Assembly (NCBI GenBank): GCA_024752435.1
Contig: CP103025.1
Span: 1,798,001 to 1,862,000 of the forward strand
DNA: 64,000 nt
Direction of reading: 5' to 3'
Source: Allantophomopsis cytisporea
Lineage: Eukaryota; Ascomycota; Leotiomycetes; Phacidiales; Phacidiaceae
The notes beneath the pieces were generated by a model. The model searched no databases. It was given only the letters and a program-made list of their open reading frames with translations, and was not told the origin of the DNA. How positions within the stretch are numbered: position 1 is the stretch's first letter; each line of letters opens with the position of its first letter. This document shows, piece after piece, positions 35,279 through 47,452 of this stretch. The translations under genes and the position numbers were made by a program.

Positions 35279-38200
35279 ATGCGTAACCTCAGGAATATTA
35301 AATATTCTGCATGGAGGCCACCTGTTGATTCGAGAGCCATTACAGCCTCGGCCTGGGACGTGGCTTCCGAGTCCTTAATTGTGGCATATGGCCCGGACGA
35401 AAAGGATGCTTTAATTGAGTTGGTCAGAGTCAGCAAGGACGAGAAGTCAGGGTAAGTTTTTGTCACCCACATTTGAGTTGTAACTTTGCTCATGAGTATT
35501 AGAGAACATACACTCATCACATCTTGGGATGCTCCATGTCCAAATCCAGATCTCTCATGTGACAAAATTCTGAGTCTTCATTATTTCGGCGACACCCAGA
35601 CAGCATGTCTTGTCCTGGCTGGTGGAGATATCGTTGTCATTCGAGAGGATCCTCTTCCTGGTGAGGATAAGATTGAGATAGTTGGGTCAGTCGATGCTGG
35701 TATTACTGGAGCACGATGGTCACCTGATGAGGAACTTTTGGCTATCACCACTAAAGAGAACACACTTGTGTTCATGAGCAGGAGCTTCGAGGGTATTATG
35801 GATGTTACCATGACTTCTGAGGATCTCAAGGCTTCTAACCATGTATCTGTCGGATGGGGAAAGAAGGAGACCCAGTTCCAGGGAAGGGGAGCCAAGGCCC
35901 TTAAGGATCCTACTATGCCGGAAAAGGTCGATGCAGGCGCCCTCAGTGCACACGATAAAGGCGAAGTTACTATTACCTGGAGAGGTGATGGTGCATATGT
36001 GGCTGTTTCCTCGATCGAAGGAGATGTTCGACGTCTTATTCGAGTCTACTCAAGAGAAGGAGTTCTGGATAGCGTCACAGAGCCAGTGGATGGTCTCGAG
36101 GGTACGCTCAGCTGGAGACCTGCTGGTAATTTAATGGCAGGAATTCAGCGTCGTTCTGACCGCATTGATGTTGTGTTCTTTGAGCGAAATGGTCTTCGAC
36201 ATGGAGAATTTAGCTTACGTCTAACCCCCGAGCAAATGGAGACATCTGGAAAGAGCATTCAGTTGGCTTGGAATTCCGATTCAACCGTCCTGGCTGTCAT
36301 TCTCTCCGATGGTGTTCAGCTTTGGACCATGGGCAATTACCATTGGTATTTAAAGCAACACATTTCAACATCTAAAGTTGACTCTACCTCTCTTATCTGG
36401 CACCCTGAGAAACCTTTAATGTTGATGATTGCTAGAGATGGTAAGTTAATAGTCTTTACTTTTTATGAGATTCATTTGCTAATTTCACTAGATATCATCA
36501 ACTCCGTCGAATATGTTTTTAACATATCTCGAGGATCCACAGCCCAGCCAAATGACCATGGTGTCGTGGCTGTAATTGATGGAAAAGACCTGAAGTTGAC
36601 ACCTTTGAGAACTGTCAATGCTCCACCGCCTATGGCAGCTCATGAGATCGAGACTTTTTTTGACGCAGTAGATGTGGCTTTCAACAGTGACTGCTCGTTA
36701 ATGGCCGTACTTCATCAATATTCTGCTTCGATTTACTCTTGGGATTCAAAAAAGCTAGGATCAGTCGAGCCCTCATTGATTGGTCGGGTGACATTTGATA
36801 AGGCAAATGACGCCGACTCGATATCTCAACAGATTGGCTTCGTCGATAACGAGAATGTTGTTGTCATGAGCCCAAATGCAGACGCCGGCTCTCGTTTGAG
36901 ATACTTCGGTTTCGATGCTGAATCTGGTAGAATGGAGGAAAGTATCCCAGACGAAGACTTTACCCCATCTATCTACTCGCTTGGTAGCTACCAAGATGGA
37001 AGCTCAGCACGAGCTTTGGCTTTGAGCACTTCTGGAGAACTACTGGACCTTCATGCTAAAGGCTTTTCCCTCAACGCCGAGCTTCCATCATTCCCTCAGG
37101 CTTTGCCATGGGCAGAGACTATCAAGCATGGAGATGATGTTATCGCCTTTGGTTTATCTAGTGCTGGGCACCTCTATGCCAACGACCGTCTACTGATTCG
37201 AAACTGCACCTCCTTCCTTGTTACTTCCGCCCACCTTATATTTACGACAACTACTCATCTTTTAAAATTCGTCCATCTCACTAGATCCGAGGGTACGTTG
37301 GTCCGTATTCTGTCCTAAGATGAAAGCTCACCAGTTTATAGATCTTGAGATATGCCCAGATGAGCCAGAGAAGGACGAGAGGTGTCGCAGCATAGAAAGG
37401 GGAGCAAAACTTGTGACTGCAACACCAACATCTTTAAGTCTTGTACTTCAAATGCCAAGAGGAAATCTTGAAACCATCTGGCCTCGTGCTATGGTTGTTG
37501 CTGGTATCCGCAAGCTTATCGAATTGAAGAACTACAGAAAGGCGTTCTTGCACTGTCGAACGCAAAGAGTGGACATGAACATTCTCTACGACCATGCTCC
37601 GGAGCAGTTCCTTAGCAACGTTGCATTGTTCGTTGATCAAGTCAAGAAGGTTTCATATATTGATCTGTTCTTGTCGTGCTTGCGCGAAGAGGATGTTACA
37701 CAAATAATGTACAAGGAGACAAAGGCTGGCGCACAGCCATCTCAAGCTCCCGGGTTGAATGGGGCGGATACTCCAGCTGCAGCCATACCTGCGCTTGCAA
37801 CCGGCTCCAAAATCAACCTTATTTGTGATGCTGTTCTCGATGTTCTCAAGACTCGCCAGGCTACAAATCTGCAGAACATTATCACTGCTAATGTGTGCAA
37901 GTCGCCTCCTGCTCTTGAAGATGGTCTAATGGTGGTTGCGGGACTTATGAAAGAAGACGAGGCTCTGGCTGATCAGGCTGTTGAACATATTTGCTTCTTA
38001 TCAGATGTCAACAAGCTTTACGACAACGCTCTTGGTCTTTACGATCTTGACCTTGCTCTCCTTGTAGCTCAACAGTCCCAGAAGGATCCTCGAGAATATC
38101 TGCCGTTCATGCAAAATCTTCAGCAGATGTCTGAGCTGAGGCGCCGTTTCTCGATCGACGACTACCTTGGTCGTACTATCAAGGCTCTTCAGCACTTGCA

Positions 38201-39350
38201 CGACCTCGACGCTTTCCAGGAGCTCTGCGACTACACCGTGAAGCACGTTCTTTACAAGGCTTCGCTATCCCTATACCGCTACAAGACGGAGCAACTCAAC
38301 GTACTTATGGCCCTCTACGCCAGCTATCTCGAGACGCAGTCCAACTTCCGCGAAGCCGGTATCGCATATGAGTACCTGCATGACTACAACCGTGCAACGA
38401 CAAACTATCAATCAGCCTCCATGTGGCAAGAAGCTCTCTTCTGCGCATCCTTACAAACCCCAGCCCTCTCGCAATCCTCCATTCAAGAGCTCGCCACCTC
38501 CCTAGCAGACGCACTCTATGAACACAAAGACTACTTCAACTCCGCCACCATCTACCTTGACTACAACCATGACATCCTCAACGCCACTCGCACATTCTGC
38601 AAAGGCTACCACTTCAGCACAGCCATGCGCATCGCCGCATTACACAACCAGCCAGAGCTGCTCAGCGAAGTGATCGACCCAGGCCTCGCCGAAGCCCTCG
38701 GCTCCTCCACCGAGCTCCTGGCCGAATGCAAGGCGCAACTCGGCGCCCAAGTGCCGCGTATCCGCGAGCTGCGCACCAAAGCGCTCGCTGACCCGCTCGC
38801 GTTCTACGAAGGACAGGCACAGAATGAAGATATCCCCGATGATATCTCGGTGGCGGCTAGTTCGCGGATCAGCACGGCGGGCGGCAGTCTGTTCACGCGG
38901 TACACGGGCAAGCAGAGTATTGGGACGGCGGGCACTGGTGTGTCGAGGGCGACTTCCAAGAACCGGCGGCGCGAGGAGAGGAAGCGTGCAAGAGGAAAGA
39001 AGGGGAGCGTTTATGAGGAAGAGTACCTGGTTAACAGCGTGGGGCGATTGATTGATCGTGTAGAGAGTGTGAGGGAGGAAATCGCAAGATTGGTTAATGG
39101 GCTGATGAGGAGGGGTATGAGAGAGCGGGCGGTGGCTGTCGAAACGCAGCTGGGAGAGGTAGTGGAGGCCTGTAAGGCTTCTATTGGAGAGGTCTTTGGT
39201 GAGGAGAAGAAGGAGCTTAAGGAGGGTGATGAGGGCTGGCAAGCTTCTGGCGCTGACGGCGTCTTGCAAGAAGCAATTGCGGAACAAGGCAGGAGAAAGG
39301 TTGCGCCTGTTATTGGAGCTTTCGAAAAGCTATCGTTATTAGGTGCATAG
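35279..39350 (+). CDS. elp1: Elongator complex subunit Elp1 (Iki3)
   Basis: Four exons, 35279-35451, 35503-36440, 36492-37292 and 37342-39350, give 1,306 aa, the usual size. Elp1 is the scaffold of Elongator, which builds the mcm5-type modification on tRNA wobble uridine in the cytoplasm. The N-terminus MRNLRNIKY leads into WD40-type propeller blocks (ITGARWSPDEELLAI, VSVGWGKKETQFQGRGAK, LSWRPAGNLMAGI, FNISRGSTAQPNDHGVVAV). The C-terminal half is alpha-solenoid (EDVTQIMYKE, AGIAYEYLHDYNRA, ATRTFCKGYHFSTAMRIAA). The basic patch KNRRREERKRARGKKGS at about 1176-1195 corresponds to the conserved C-terminal nuclear-signal or tRNA-binding region of Elp1. The second intron (36441-36491) is 51 nt, in frame and stop-free, but splicing it restores the family sequence. 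An in-frame ATG 13 codons upstream is less likely the start. Confidence 0.95.
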
Positions 39351-39913
39351 ATGATAAAAGTTCATACAACAAAGAAACTTGAATAGTACTTGAAGTTGCA
39401 TTAATAATTAGTTGTTGTGGGGACTATATAGTATCAGTGACATCACAAGATTCACAATTTATCATACATAAGTTGGCTAGGAGGGATTCCGTAAAAGAAT
39501 CATTAAAATCGAAAACCAAATATCTCTTCAATAGCTACGCCTATTGCTATTACACCGAGTTGAAATGCACACGCGCAGAACAGAAGACAATATCAAGAAA
39601 GAGAAGCCGTATGGAAAACTAAAAAAAATCTTCTGATCAATCGAGGAAAAATCGCCAGTACCACCCCCAAAGCGCAATATCCGAGAAAACCATTGTTCAG
39701 TCATGTGCGGCAGGTTGCTTTGCGAAAAGGTGTATTTTCTTTGACAGGTGGTCGAGTAATTGGAAGGGTTGCCTCGAGGTTAGATTTCGTTCGAGAGTGG
39801 TATCCTACTGGCTTACACGACCCTGTCTTGCAAGTATGCCGATGCACTTCCACCGACAAGAAGGTCCTCAAAAGCGCAGCGCAGTGTATCGAGTTGAAGA
39901 TAGGAAAATAAGA
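39351..39913. other. Convergent 3' region between elp1 and rho1
   Basis: About 560 bp of 3' flanks, AT-rich near elp1. No gene is supported. Confidence 0.6.
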
Positions 39914-40926
39914 TTACAAGATGAGGCACTTCTTCTTCTCCTTCTTCTTGGTCAGGAGAGCAGCACGTGTTGCATGCTCGAAGACCTCACGAACACCCTC
40001 ATTGGTCTTTGCGGAACACTCAAGGTACTTGTAACCACCAATCTTCTTGCGGATCTCCTCACCCTATCAAAGTCATTAGTTCTGATCAGATTGTAGAAGC
40101 GCCACCTTCAAGGAGTAGATTTGTGAAGATGCATTCCCAGAGAGTGGCGCTGGACATGGTTGTATCAACTTACCTGCTCTGGAGTGACTGGCTTCTGGCT
40201 GGTCTTGTGGAGCTCCTCGATGGTCTTCTGGTCGTAACGGAGATCCTTCTTACATCCAACAAGGATGATTGGAAGTCCCTGGCAGAAATGGAGAACTTCA
40301 GAAATCCACTATAGTCGAGCACGTGTCAGCATTTCCTTATCATTGCGCATATAGGCGAAGGAGAGAAAATCATACCTTCTCCTGAACGTTATCAAGGGAA
40401 TCTGGGGAGTCGACGGCAAAACAGATAAGGATGACGTGGGAGTCTGGGTATGAAAGAGGTCTCAAACGATCATAATCTTCTTGACCAGCCGTATCCCAAA
40501 GAGCCAACTCAACGTGCTTTCCATCAACCTCGACATCGGCGACGTAGTTCTCGAAAACGGTTGGGACGTAGACCTATCAGATCACACTTATCAGCCTCTC
40601 GCCCTGGACTTTGTTTCTGCGTTGTCCAATCTGCCATTTTTTTTTCGGTCGAGTTCGTTGACCTCGTCGGTGTCTGGTTCGGGGTTGCGCGTCCTCGGAT
40701 ATCCGCGCTATCTAAAGGAGGAATAAGGGAAAGGAGTCATACCTCTGGGAAAGTTCCCTTGGAGAAGACGCTGAAGAAAGATCAGTAAGACATTACAGAA
40801 ATCATGGCCTCGCCTCGCCTCGTACAAGAAAGATGACGATGAGGTGATGGGTACTTACATCAACAAACAGGTCTTACCACAGGCACCATCTCCTACAATA
40901 ACGAGCTTTCGACGGATTTCCGCCAT
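39914..40926 (-). CDS. rho1: Rho1 small GTPase
   Basis: Five exons, 40926-40859, 40770-40743, 40573-40376, 40308-40174 and 40063-39914, give 192 aa. The second exon is only 28 nt. The protein is a textbook Rho1: P-loop GDGACGKT at 12-19, switch I VPTVFENYVAD at 35-45, switch II WDTAGQED at 58-65, then the CKKD and ECSAK base-recognition motifs. The end is a polybasic KKKEKKKC followed by CLIL, a CaaL box that predicts geranylgeranylation and plasma-membrane attachment. Rho1 is the regulatory subunit of beta-1,3-glucan synthase and the activator of protein kinase C in the cell-wall integrity pathway, and also controls polarity and actin. The gene is separated from its divergent neighbour by 3.2 kb, and its presumed leader is pyrimidine-rich on the coding strand. 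Confidence 0.97.
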
Positions 40927-41198
40927 CTTGAATGATGGAGAGTTTTGTGTTTGGATTGAAAAAGGTTCTCGGGAAAAGAAGCGCTCGTTGTTTTGCGATT
41001 AAGGGGTTCGTGGAAGGTCGTATGGAGATGAAGATCGTGGTGTTGTTGAGGGATTGAAGAGGTGATGGCGGCTTCGCGAGGGTGTTGCTCTGTGCTAGCG
41101 TCCTTGGGAATTGGCAGGCACGGTTATGTGTTGTAGCCTTGAATATCAGGCATAAATACGGCTGATTACAAGGGACGAGTGAGAGTGAGAGCGAGAGT

Positions 41199-41230
41199 GA
41201 GAGAAGAGGGAGGGAGGGAGGGAGGAAGGA
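41199..41230. repeat. GAGA/(GGGA)n purine repeat in the presumed rho1 leader
   Basis: A purine-only run of GAGA then GGGA units. On the rho1 coding strand it is a CT tract. Confidence 0.9.
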
Positions 41231-41412
41231 CCTGAAGGAGTGAGATGAACGAGAGAGAGAGGGAGATGCAAGTACTATACAATATAATATAATTACAGTT
41301 AGTAAATACAATCAATAGAAAGTACAAATCTGGTACATACAGAGGAGTAAGGAACAATAAGTAGGTAGTAACAATGAAATAAATGTACAGAATATAGCTG
41401 GACACTTCTGCT

Positions 41413-41441
41413 GAGCTTTGAGCTTTGAGCTTTGAGCTTTG
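41413..41441. repeat. (AGCTTTG)4 heptamer repeat
   Basis: Four tandem copies, followed after a few bases by about five GGAT units (41447-41464). Confidence 0.95.
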
Positions 41442-42320
41442 ATGACTGGATGGATGGATGGATGAGACTGGCATGAACCGATTCAAGTCAAGTGAAGTGA
41501 ACTGGGGGGGATAGCAAGCACGCAGTAGAGTAGGTAGTACGCAGTAATAATCATCGGGGTATCTCATCTCCATCTCATCTGGTATGTCTGGGTTCATTCA
41601 TACTCAGGGTGTGTGCTCCGACTCTGACTCTGCTCTGCCCTCTGCTCTGCCTCTGCCACTGCCACTACCTATCACCACTGCCACCCTTTCTTTCTTTCTT
41701 TCTATCTTTCTCTCTCATTCACTCACTGCCCTGCCCTCCCTGCCCTGTCCTGCGATGCTATGCCATGCCATGCTATGTCATGCTATGCTATGCTATTTCT
41801 TTCATCAACCCAAGGGAAGTGGAGGGCGCAGCATTCTCACTAATAAGTTGGATTTTCTATTTCCATTTCCACTTTTATTGCTTGATTTAATGATACCTAA
41901 GTAGGGTATAATAAACTGACAAAAAGCAAATGAATGATAATAAAAATAATAATAATAGTGACTAGTATTCTATCATTCTCATTTTACATTTCATTCCCTC
42001 TCTTCAATTTTTCTTCCCTTTTGATCGTCTTCTTCCTCCTCCTCCTCCCCCTCCTCCTCCTCCTCCTCTTCTTCTTCTCCTGAAACCCCGATCCTTTGTC
42101 GGTGTGCAAGATATAATTCATTTTACTTTCTTTTATCGCGTCTGCGCTGGACAACACTACCGCTTGTAAGAAGCCCTTCATATGACTGTGCTCGCTGCTA
42201 GAAGGAGCGACTTGGGCAGTAGACAGTTAGTCACATAGCGGGAGTCCAGGATGTAGTGCCTACGGTTGCTACGATTTAATTGTTAGCACCAAAACAAGTC
42301 CACCTACCTACTTTCACTGG

Positions 42321-42344
42321 TACTACTACTACTACTACTACTAC
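42321..42344. repeat. (TAC)8 trinucleotide repeat
   Basis: Eight perfect TAC units that run straight into a TACGGAGTA element. Confidence 0.95.
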
Positions 42345-42954
42345 GGAGTATCGTACAAGTAAAGTAAGTAACTACCGTGAGAAGTGATAGCACATATTTC
42401 CCTTTTATCAGCTGTGCAGGGTGCTATACTCTGGAACGAGGCAGGGCAAGGAATGGCACAGGAAAAGACCCAAGAAAACAGCCGCGACAGTGGACAGACA
42501 TGGCAATAAGAGTAGAGAGAGGTATGTGTGTACATGTAAAGAGCTCCATAAGTATCTATTTACATAGTATGTATGTACGTACATCTGATGATTCGGCCAT
42601 GTTTTGATAGTCCTAGCTACAAATCCTAAACCACACATCAAACGGGTAGTACTCTCTCTACCATACAGCTGTACGAAATAGTATGATTCCTATGGAGGAG
42701 TACTGCTCCATCCTGCAAGACTGAAGTACTGCTATACTACTTGAGACATTACTTATGTACTGTACGGACAAAGTCCAAATTCTGAGGCAAGTATTGACAT
42801 AGGAGACCGGGTTTATCGAGCTTGTGGACGTTTGCTGGAGGACGGCTAGGGCCCACTTGATGTGTCTGGAATACGTACTTCGTACCTCTCTGACTGGAGT
42901 GGACGGCAGTGAGTATTTCGTACACACGGCTGAAGCAGCGAAAATTTGCAGGTT

Positions 42955-42979
42955 GAATGAATGAATGAATGAATGAATG
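42955..42979. repeat. (GAAT)6 tetranucleotide repeat
   Basis: Six GAAT units in the intergenic region between rho1 and the uL24m gene. Confidence 0.95.
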
Positions 42980-44095
42980 GCTTTGTTCTGATGACCGCAT
43001 CTCTCTCCCACTTTCTTCTGTGTTCCTTTTAAGATTCGAGAGCTTTCGACATCAGCATCACACGTACAAGCCAGGTATTCACTCACATGGCTCAATTATC
43101 TTCAGTAGAATTTTGCATCCCTTGTATCTCCTCCCTGGATACCAAGTACTAATATTGCTTGCCCATCTGAAAATAGCATTAAGGTCTTGAATTATGGGTT
43201 CTTGGCGACATGAGAGTTGGTCGCTTCGGTCGCATAAATGGCATTTACCGATGATCAGAAGCAAGTCAGCACAGCATGACGAGTGCGAGCCCGAAGTACA
43301 GTTCCCATGGCGGCCTTTCCGATGTCAATCCCGTTCCCATTCATGATCCTCGTTGACTGATGCACATTGCTGCAGCATACTTACTCCGTATGTATGTACC
43401 GCATGGTAATCTGATCCCTCATGATTGACTGCTTTCCAGGTCAAGGTACGGAGTAGAGAGGAGAAGGCATTACTATTTCCAACCTCCGTACGGTGCGCGA
43501 AGCGTAGGAGCAATAGCCTGGACTTGTCAATCTCAAGTGGTGCAGGGTGACTGACTGCCTTCACGCCAGGACCCGGTCTTCACCCTTCAAAAGCCTCCAG
43601 TATGTCACTCAACTCCTTCCGTTCATGCCTTGGCAGGCTGTGCATAATCTGGGTCTACTGTGTAGAAACTGTGCATGATTCGGTCAGGACGCACAACTCT
43701 CCTATCATGGAGTTCCAATTGATATGGTGTTCATGGGCGACTGGCAGGAAACTACTGTGGCTTGATGGACAACAAAGACATGCCAATGGATTCGACATGT
43801 CATGACACACTATGATTGAGTGAACTTGTATATTGAAATTCAAGATGCTTACGCAGTAGACGACCCCGAGTAAGCATAATAAAGAGAGCGTTGACACCTT
43901 TTTCATGACCCCCTTTGTTCCCACTGGCACGGTGGTCGGATAAACTATATATGCGATTTGATGAGCTAATACTAAAGCGCTTAGCGTTAATAAATGATGA
44001 AGCTCAACTTATGTTGGACGATTACACTGAGATTCATTCACAAGACCCATTACATCCGACATCACCACCCATTGACGGCTGAAAAACACTGCAAA

Positions 44096-45218
44096 ATGCA
44101 GAAGGTTCTTCGCAGAACCGCCATGGCGGAAGCCCAGGCGGCCCGTCGTCTAGAAAAAAGGAAGGCGAAGACAAGTAGAGATGTGCTCACAAATCGTCGG
44201 GAACAAATGAGTGTGGTAAAGAAGGATATCACATCCAATTTGAAGGCGGCGCGTCAGGCACGCCGTGAGGATTGGGAGATGGGACCATTGACCCCCAACA
44301 GGGCCGTAGGAAACAAGAAGCATACATACGGAACTGTCATGCCTCAGAGGACTCGCTCGGAGGATCAACCATTCGCTGTGCGAGATGAACGAAACGCGCA
44401 TTTTGGTGGAAGATATCTGAGTCTGAGGCCAGGTGACAGAGTTGTCATACTTGCAGGAAGAGATAAGGGAAAGATTGGCGAGGTCAAGGATGTATCTGCA
44501 GCCAAAAGTGAGGTCACTGTGAAGGACTTGAATATGGTACGAGATTTTGTTCACTTTGCAGGAAACTACGCTGATATTGTTATTATAGATGGATATCGCT
44601 GTTCCGCCATATATGCTCACTGGACAAAACGCCGATACAAACAGAGTTCGTGCACTTGAGGAGCCCGTTCCAATTGAGGCCGTCCGCCTTGTCTATCCTC
44701 TCCCAGATCCAGTGACGGGTGTTCTCCGCGACGTTATCATCAAGAAGATTGTCAACACCAAAATCTGGCATGACAGGGTGACACGCAAGTCAAAGTGGCA
44801 GCGAATGATCCCAGGCATCAACAAGATTATTCCATGGCCAAAGAATTCTCCTAAAGAACCACCGAAGGACAACGACTGCGACACCCTCCGAAAGGAGGTT
44901 GAGGTGAAGACATTTGTTCCATCGTTACTAAGAGTGCCTATGCCAACAACCATCATTGACGAACTGAGAAACAAATACTCCATTTTCAGAACTAGACACG
45001 ACGAAGATTATATAGCCGCCAAGGTTGCTGAGGATGAAGCGAAGAAGGAGCAGAAGAAGTTGATGGAGCAAGTGAGAACACCATTGAAGGACATCAACCG
45101 ACGAGAGAGAAAGTTGAGAAAGGCGAAGGGCAAGGGAAAGCTCACGAGGGAAATGTTGGCACGCATTGGAGAAGTCATGGCACGAAGACAACAAGCTACT
45201 GGGGTTGTATTGGAATAG
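44096..45218 (+). CDS. mrpl40: Mitochondrial large-ribosomal-subunit protein uL24m (Mrpl40)
   Basis: Two exons, 44096-44536 and 44589-45218, give 356 aa. The KOW motif of uL24 lies at about residues 111-140 (LRPGDRVVILAGRDKGKIG followed by EVKDV). The junction reads LNM-MDIAVPPYM, and PIEAVRLVYPLPDP follows. Long basic extensions at both ends and a length well above bacterial L24 are typical of the fungal mitochondrial protein. The N-terminus (MQKVLRRTAMAEAQAARRLEKRK) is basic with few acids and may act as import signal. The C-terminus is rich in Lys and Arg (RRERKLRKAKGKGK). uL24 is an early-assembly protein near the peptide exit tunnel. An open frame extends upstream of the chosen ATG, but the extension is not ribosomal-protein-like. 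The acceptor sits directly before an ATG, so that exon alone could be misread as a gene. Confidence 0.88.
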
Positions 45219-45965
45219 CAGGCGCCAATGGCCACAGCAAACGAAAGGATTGGTTTTAGGCATTGTACAAAAGGGAGCATTGTGTATGTACGGCGTTGCA
45301 TATCTGAACTGGCTCTTGTGTAAAAATACTAAATCAACTCTTGTGAATGGAATTTATGAGACTTCCGACTGCTTAGAGATATGCAGTATGGTACTCGTCC
45401 CCGGTTCCATGTTATATCATTTGAGGTCGTGTGACTCTTGATAATTATTGATCTTCATTGATTCAACGACTTTCGACAGCGCAGCTCCCAAGTGGGCACA
45501 CGGCTCCTAGTACATATGCGACTGTCATTAACTCAGCAGTTTCGGTAACTGCCTCGAAATCATGGTATTAATGATTCGAAGACATGCCTCTATCAGTTTT
45601 CAGATAGAGATGGCACATTATGGAAGATACAGGCGAGTACCGTAAAGTATATGTAAGTATTTGATTTCACATAGAAAGTCGTGTTGCTCACGTGGCATCG
45701 TGTCAATTTATGTATCTTCACCTCACCTCGCGACTCGTACTTCTCAAACGTCAAGCATTGCTCCCATCTTTGTGTTATCATTACTGTAACATTAATTTTT
45801 GATAACCGCCAGAGTCAACACGGTCCTGCTAGAATTTTTTAATCTGTATATCACGTGGATCTTTCCCAATTCTCGATTAGATGCAGCATAATCAAAACAA
45901 TCATTAAGGCTCTCGTGCTACTCCCACACGTTAACATCATTGATTTCTGAGACCCAATCAATACA
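45219..45965. other. Intergenic region between the uL24m and SWIM-RING genes
   Basis: About 750 bp with the promoter of the SWIM-RING gene at its right end. Apart from a T-rich stretch near 45834 I see nothing notable. Confidence 0.6.
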
Positions 45966-47101
45966 ATGGTGCCACCCAGCTGTACCGCATCAGCACTTTC
46001 CAAGTCTGCATTGCAGTCAAGCACAATCATGAGTAGTCAGCCCCCAAGTTCAGTAGGCAGAACATTGGGCGGCAGCTACGTCTACGGGCCGCCCAGCTCG
46101 CGCTCCATGGGCAACAAGAGAAAGATTGAATACATCGATCTGACCAGCGACGCTGAAGATGAGCACGCGACAAATGTTCACTGCTCGCAATCTGCCTCTC
46201 GGCCTCAAAAAGCAGCCAAAACATCGCCTAGGAAGGCAAATAATGAAGAGAAACGCTTGAAGCGGTACCGTACCCATCCTCCCAGCTCGTTCCTCGAGCG
46301 ACTTGAGCGTGTCCGTACACAACGTATGTTCCTTATCAATCGAGACAAAAGCGAATCTCCAGAAAATGAGGAATACTTTGATTTGGCGGGCTCTACTGGG
46401 AATGTCTATTCCGTTACTATTGGCAAGCTTCCGAGCTGTACTTGTCCTGATAATATCAAGGGTAACCAGTGCAAGCATATTATTTATGTAAGTGAACGGC
46501 CATCTCTACAGTACATTCTGTACATTCAATTGACTTGGTCTTCTGTATCTGGAAATCCGGTGTCTGGCCAATAAATCTAAAAACTAATTCGAACAAATAG
46601 ATCCTTGTGAATGTCCTCAAAGTACCGAAAGACCTCGCATGTCAGCTCGCCTTCCTAACCCACGAAGTTGACAGCATCTTCGCTAATGCACCACAAACTC
46701 CCCAGTCCCTGATCATCACAGGCAACAAAGACGAAAACACAAATGGCAAGCGAAAGCCTGTAGATGGAGACTGCCCAGTCTGCGTGATGCCGATGGAAGA
46801 TGGTGAGCAGATTGTCTGGTGCAAGGCAGCTTGTGGAAACAACCTGCACCAGACTTGTTTCGACCAGTGGGCCAGAAGCAAGCGTGGAGAGACGCTGTGT
46901 GTGTACTGTCGAACTCCTTGGCAGGTGGATAAGGCAGACGCTGGAAGTTTAAAACGTATTGCGAGGACGGGTGAGGGCGGTAGGGTTGGGCCGGAGGGGT
47001 ATGTTAATCTTGCGAATGATCTTGGTATGTCCCATGTGAGGGATACGAGCACTTATCATTCTTCGGGGTATGGCCGTCGGCGAAACAGATCCTATTGGTA
47101 A
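45966..47101 (+). CDS. SWIM-type and RING-type zinc finger protein, probable ubiquitin E3 ligase
   Basis: Two exons, 45966-46487 and 46601-47101, give 340 aa. Order of parts: a Ser-rich start; a basic KRK followed by EYIDLTSDAEDE (IDLT at 57-60), a strong SUMO-interacting-like motif; a basic region; a SWIM finger CxCx8CxH (Cys158, Cys160, Cys169, His171); and a RING finger with ligands Cys232, Cys235, Cys248, Cys252, His257, Cys260, Cys274 and Cys277. The C-terminus is Gly/Arg-rich (GYGRRRNRSYW). The SWIM-then-RING order resembles ZSWIM2/MEX-type E3 ligases, and the SIM suggests recognition of SUMOylated targets, which is inference. A second in-frame ATG at 46029 (MSSQPPSS) is an alternative start; both keep all domains. 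The intron falls four codons after the SWIM histidine. Confidence 0.85.
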
Positions 47102-47452
47102 ATATAACGGATTGAGGAAGGCAGTTGCACATTGTCTTTTACTTTTCCTATACTCAGCTGTGGTTGGATTCGGAATTGTTTACTCGATATAGTTCTAGTA
47201 GCTCATGGTTGGCAATAAATTCCACTTGTTACAGAACGCTCGCAGAGGACATTTATTTGAGTGCAAATATCAAGCTATAAGGCATACTCGCGACACTCGC
47301 GAACCTACTCTGTACTTGGTAGTCTATGTGATCATGGCAAGAACTGCCTTGAACTTTGAAGCAGGTATTAACAATAACAGTAAATGCTAATTAATTTCCG
47401 AGTCATCCAAATTGCCTTAGGACCCCTATAGAACCCAAAGTATGTTAGAGAT
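47102..47452. other. Convergent 3' region between the SWIM-RING and 2EXR genes
   Basis: About 350 bp of 3' flank with no feature that I recognise. Confidence 0.6.

Larger units (their letters stand above)
40927..44095. other. 3.2-kb intergenic region between rho1 and the uL24m gene
   Basis: No credible coding sequence is seen. The rho1-proximal part (40970-41260) is pyrimidine-rich on the rho1 strand, as expected of a 5' leader. Further out are many simple repeats (AGCTTTG, GGAT, TTTC, ATGCT, CCT, TAC, GAAT). Exact TACGGAGTA/TACTCCGTA elements are at 42342, 43382 and 43447. An A/T-rich stretch lies at 41890-41970. Confidence 0.6.

Noticed and set aside
38640..39287. A 215-codon minus-strand frame antisense to elp1
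   Set aside because: It is a shadow of the GC-rich third positions of the elp1 coding sequence.
44589..45218. A separate 209-aa gene starting at an ATG
   Set aside because: The ATG is the first codon of exon 2 of the uL24m gene, joined in frame to the KOW-containing exon 1.
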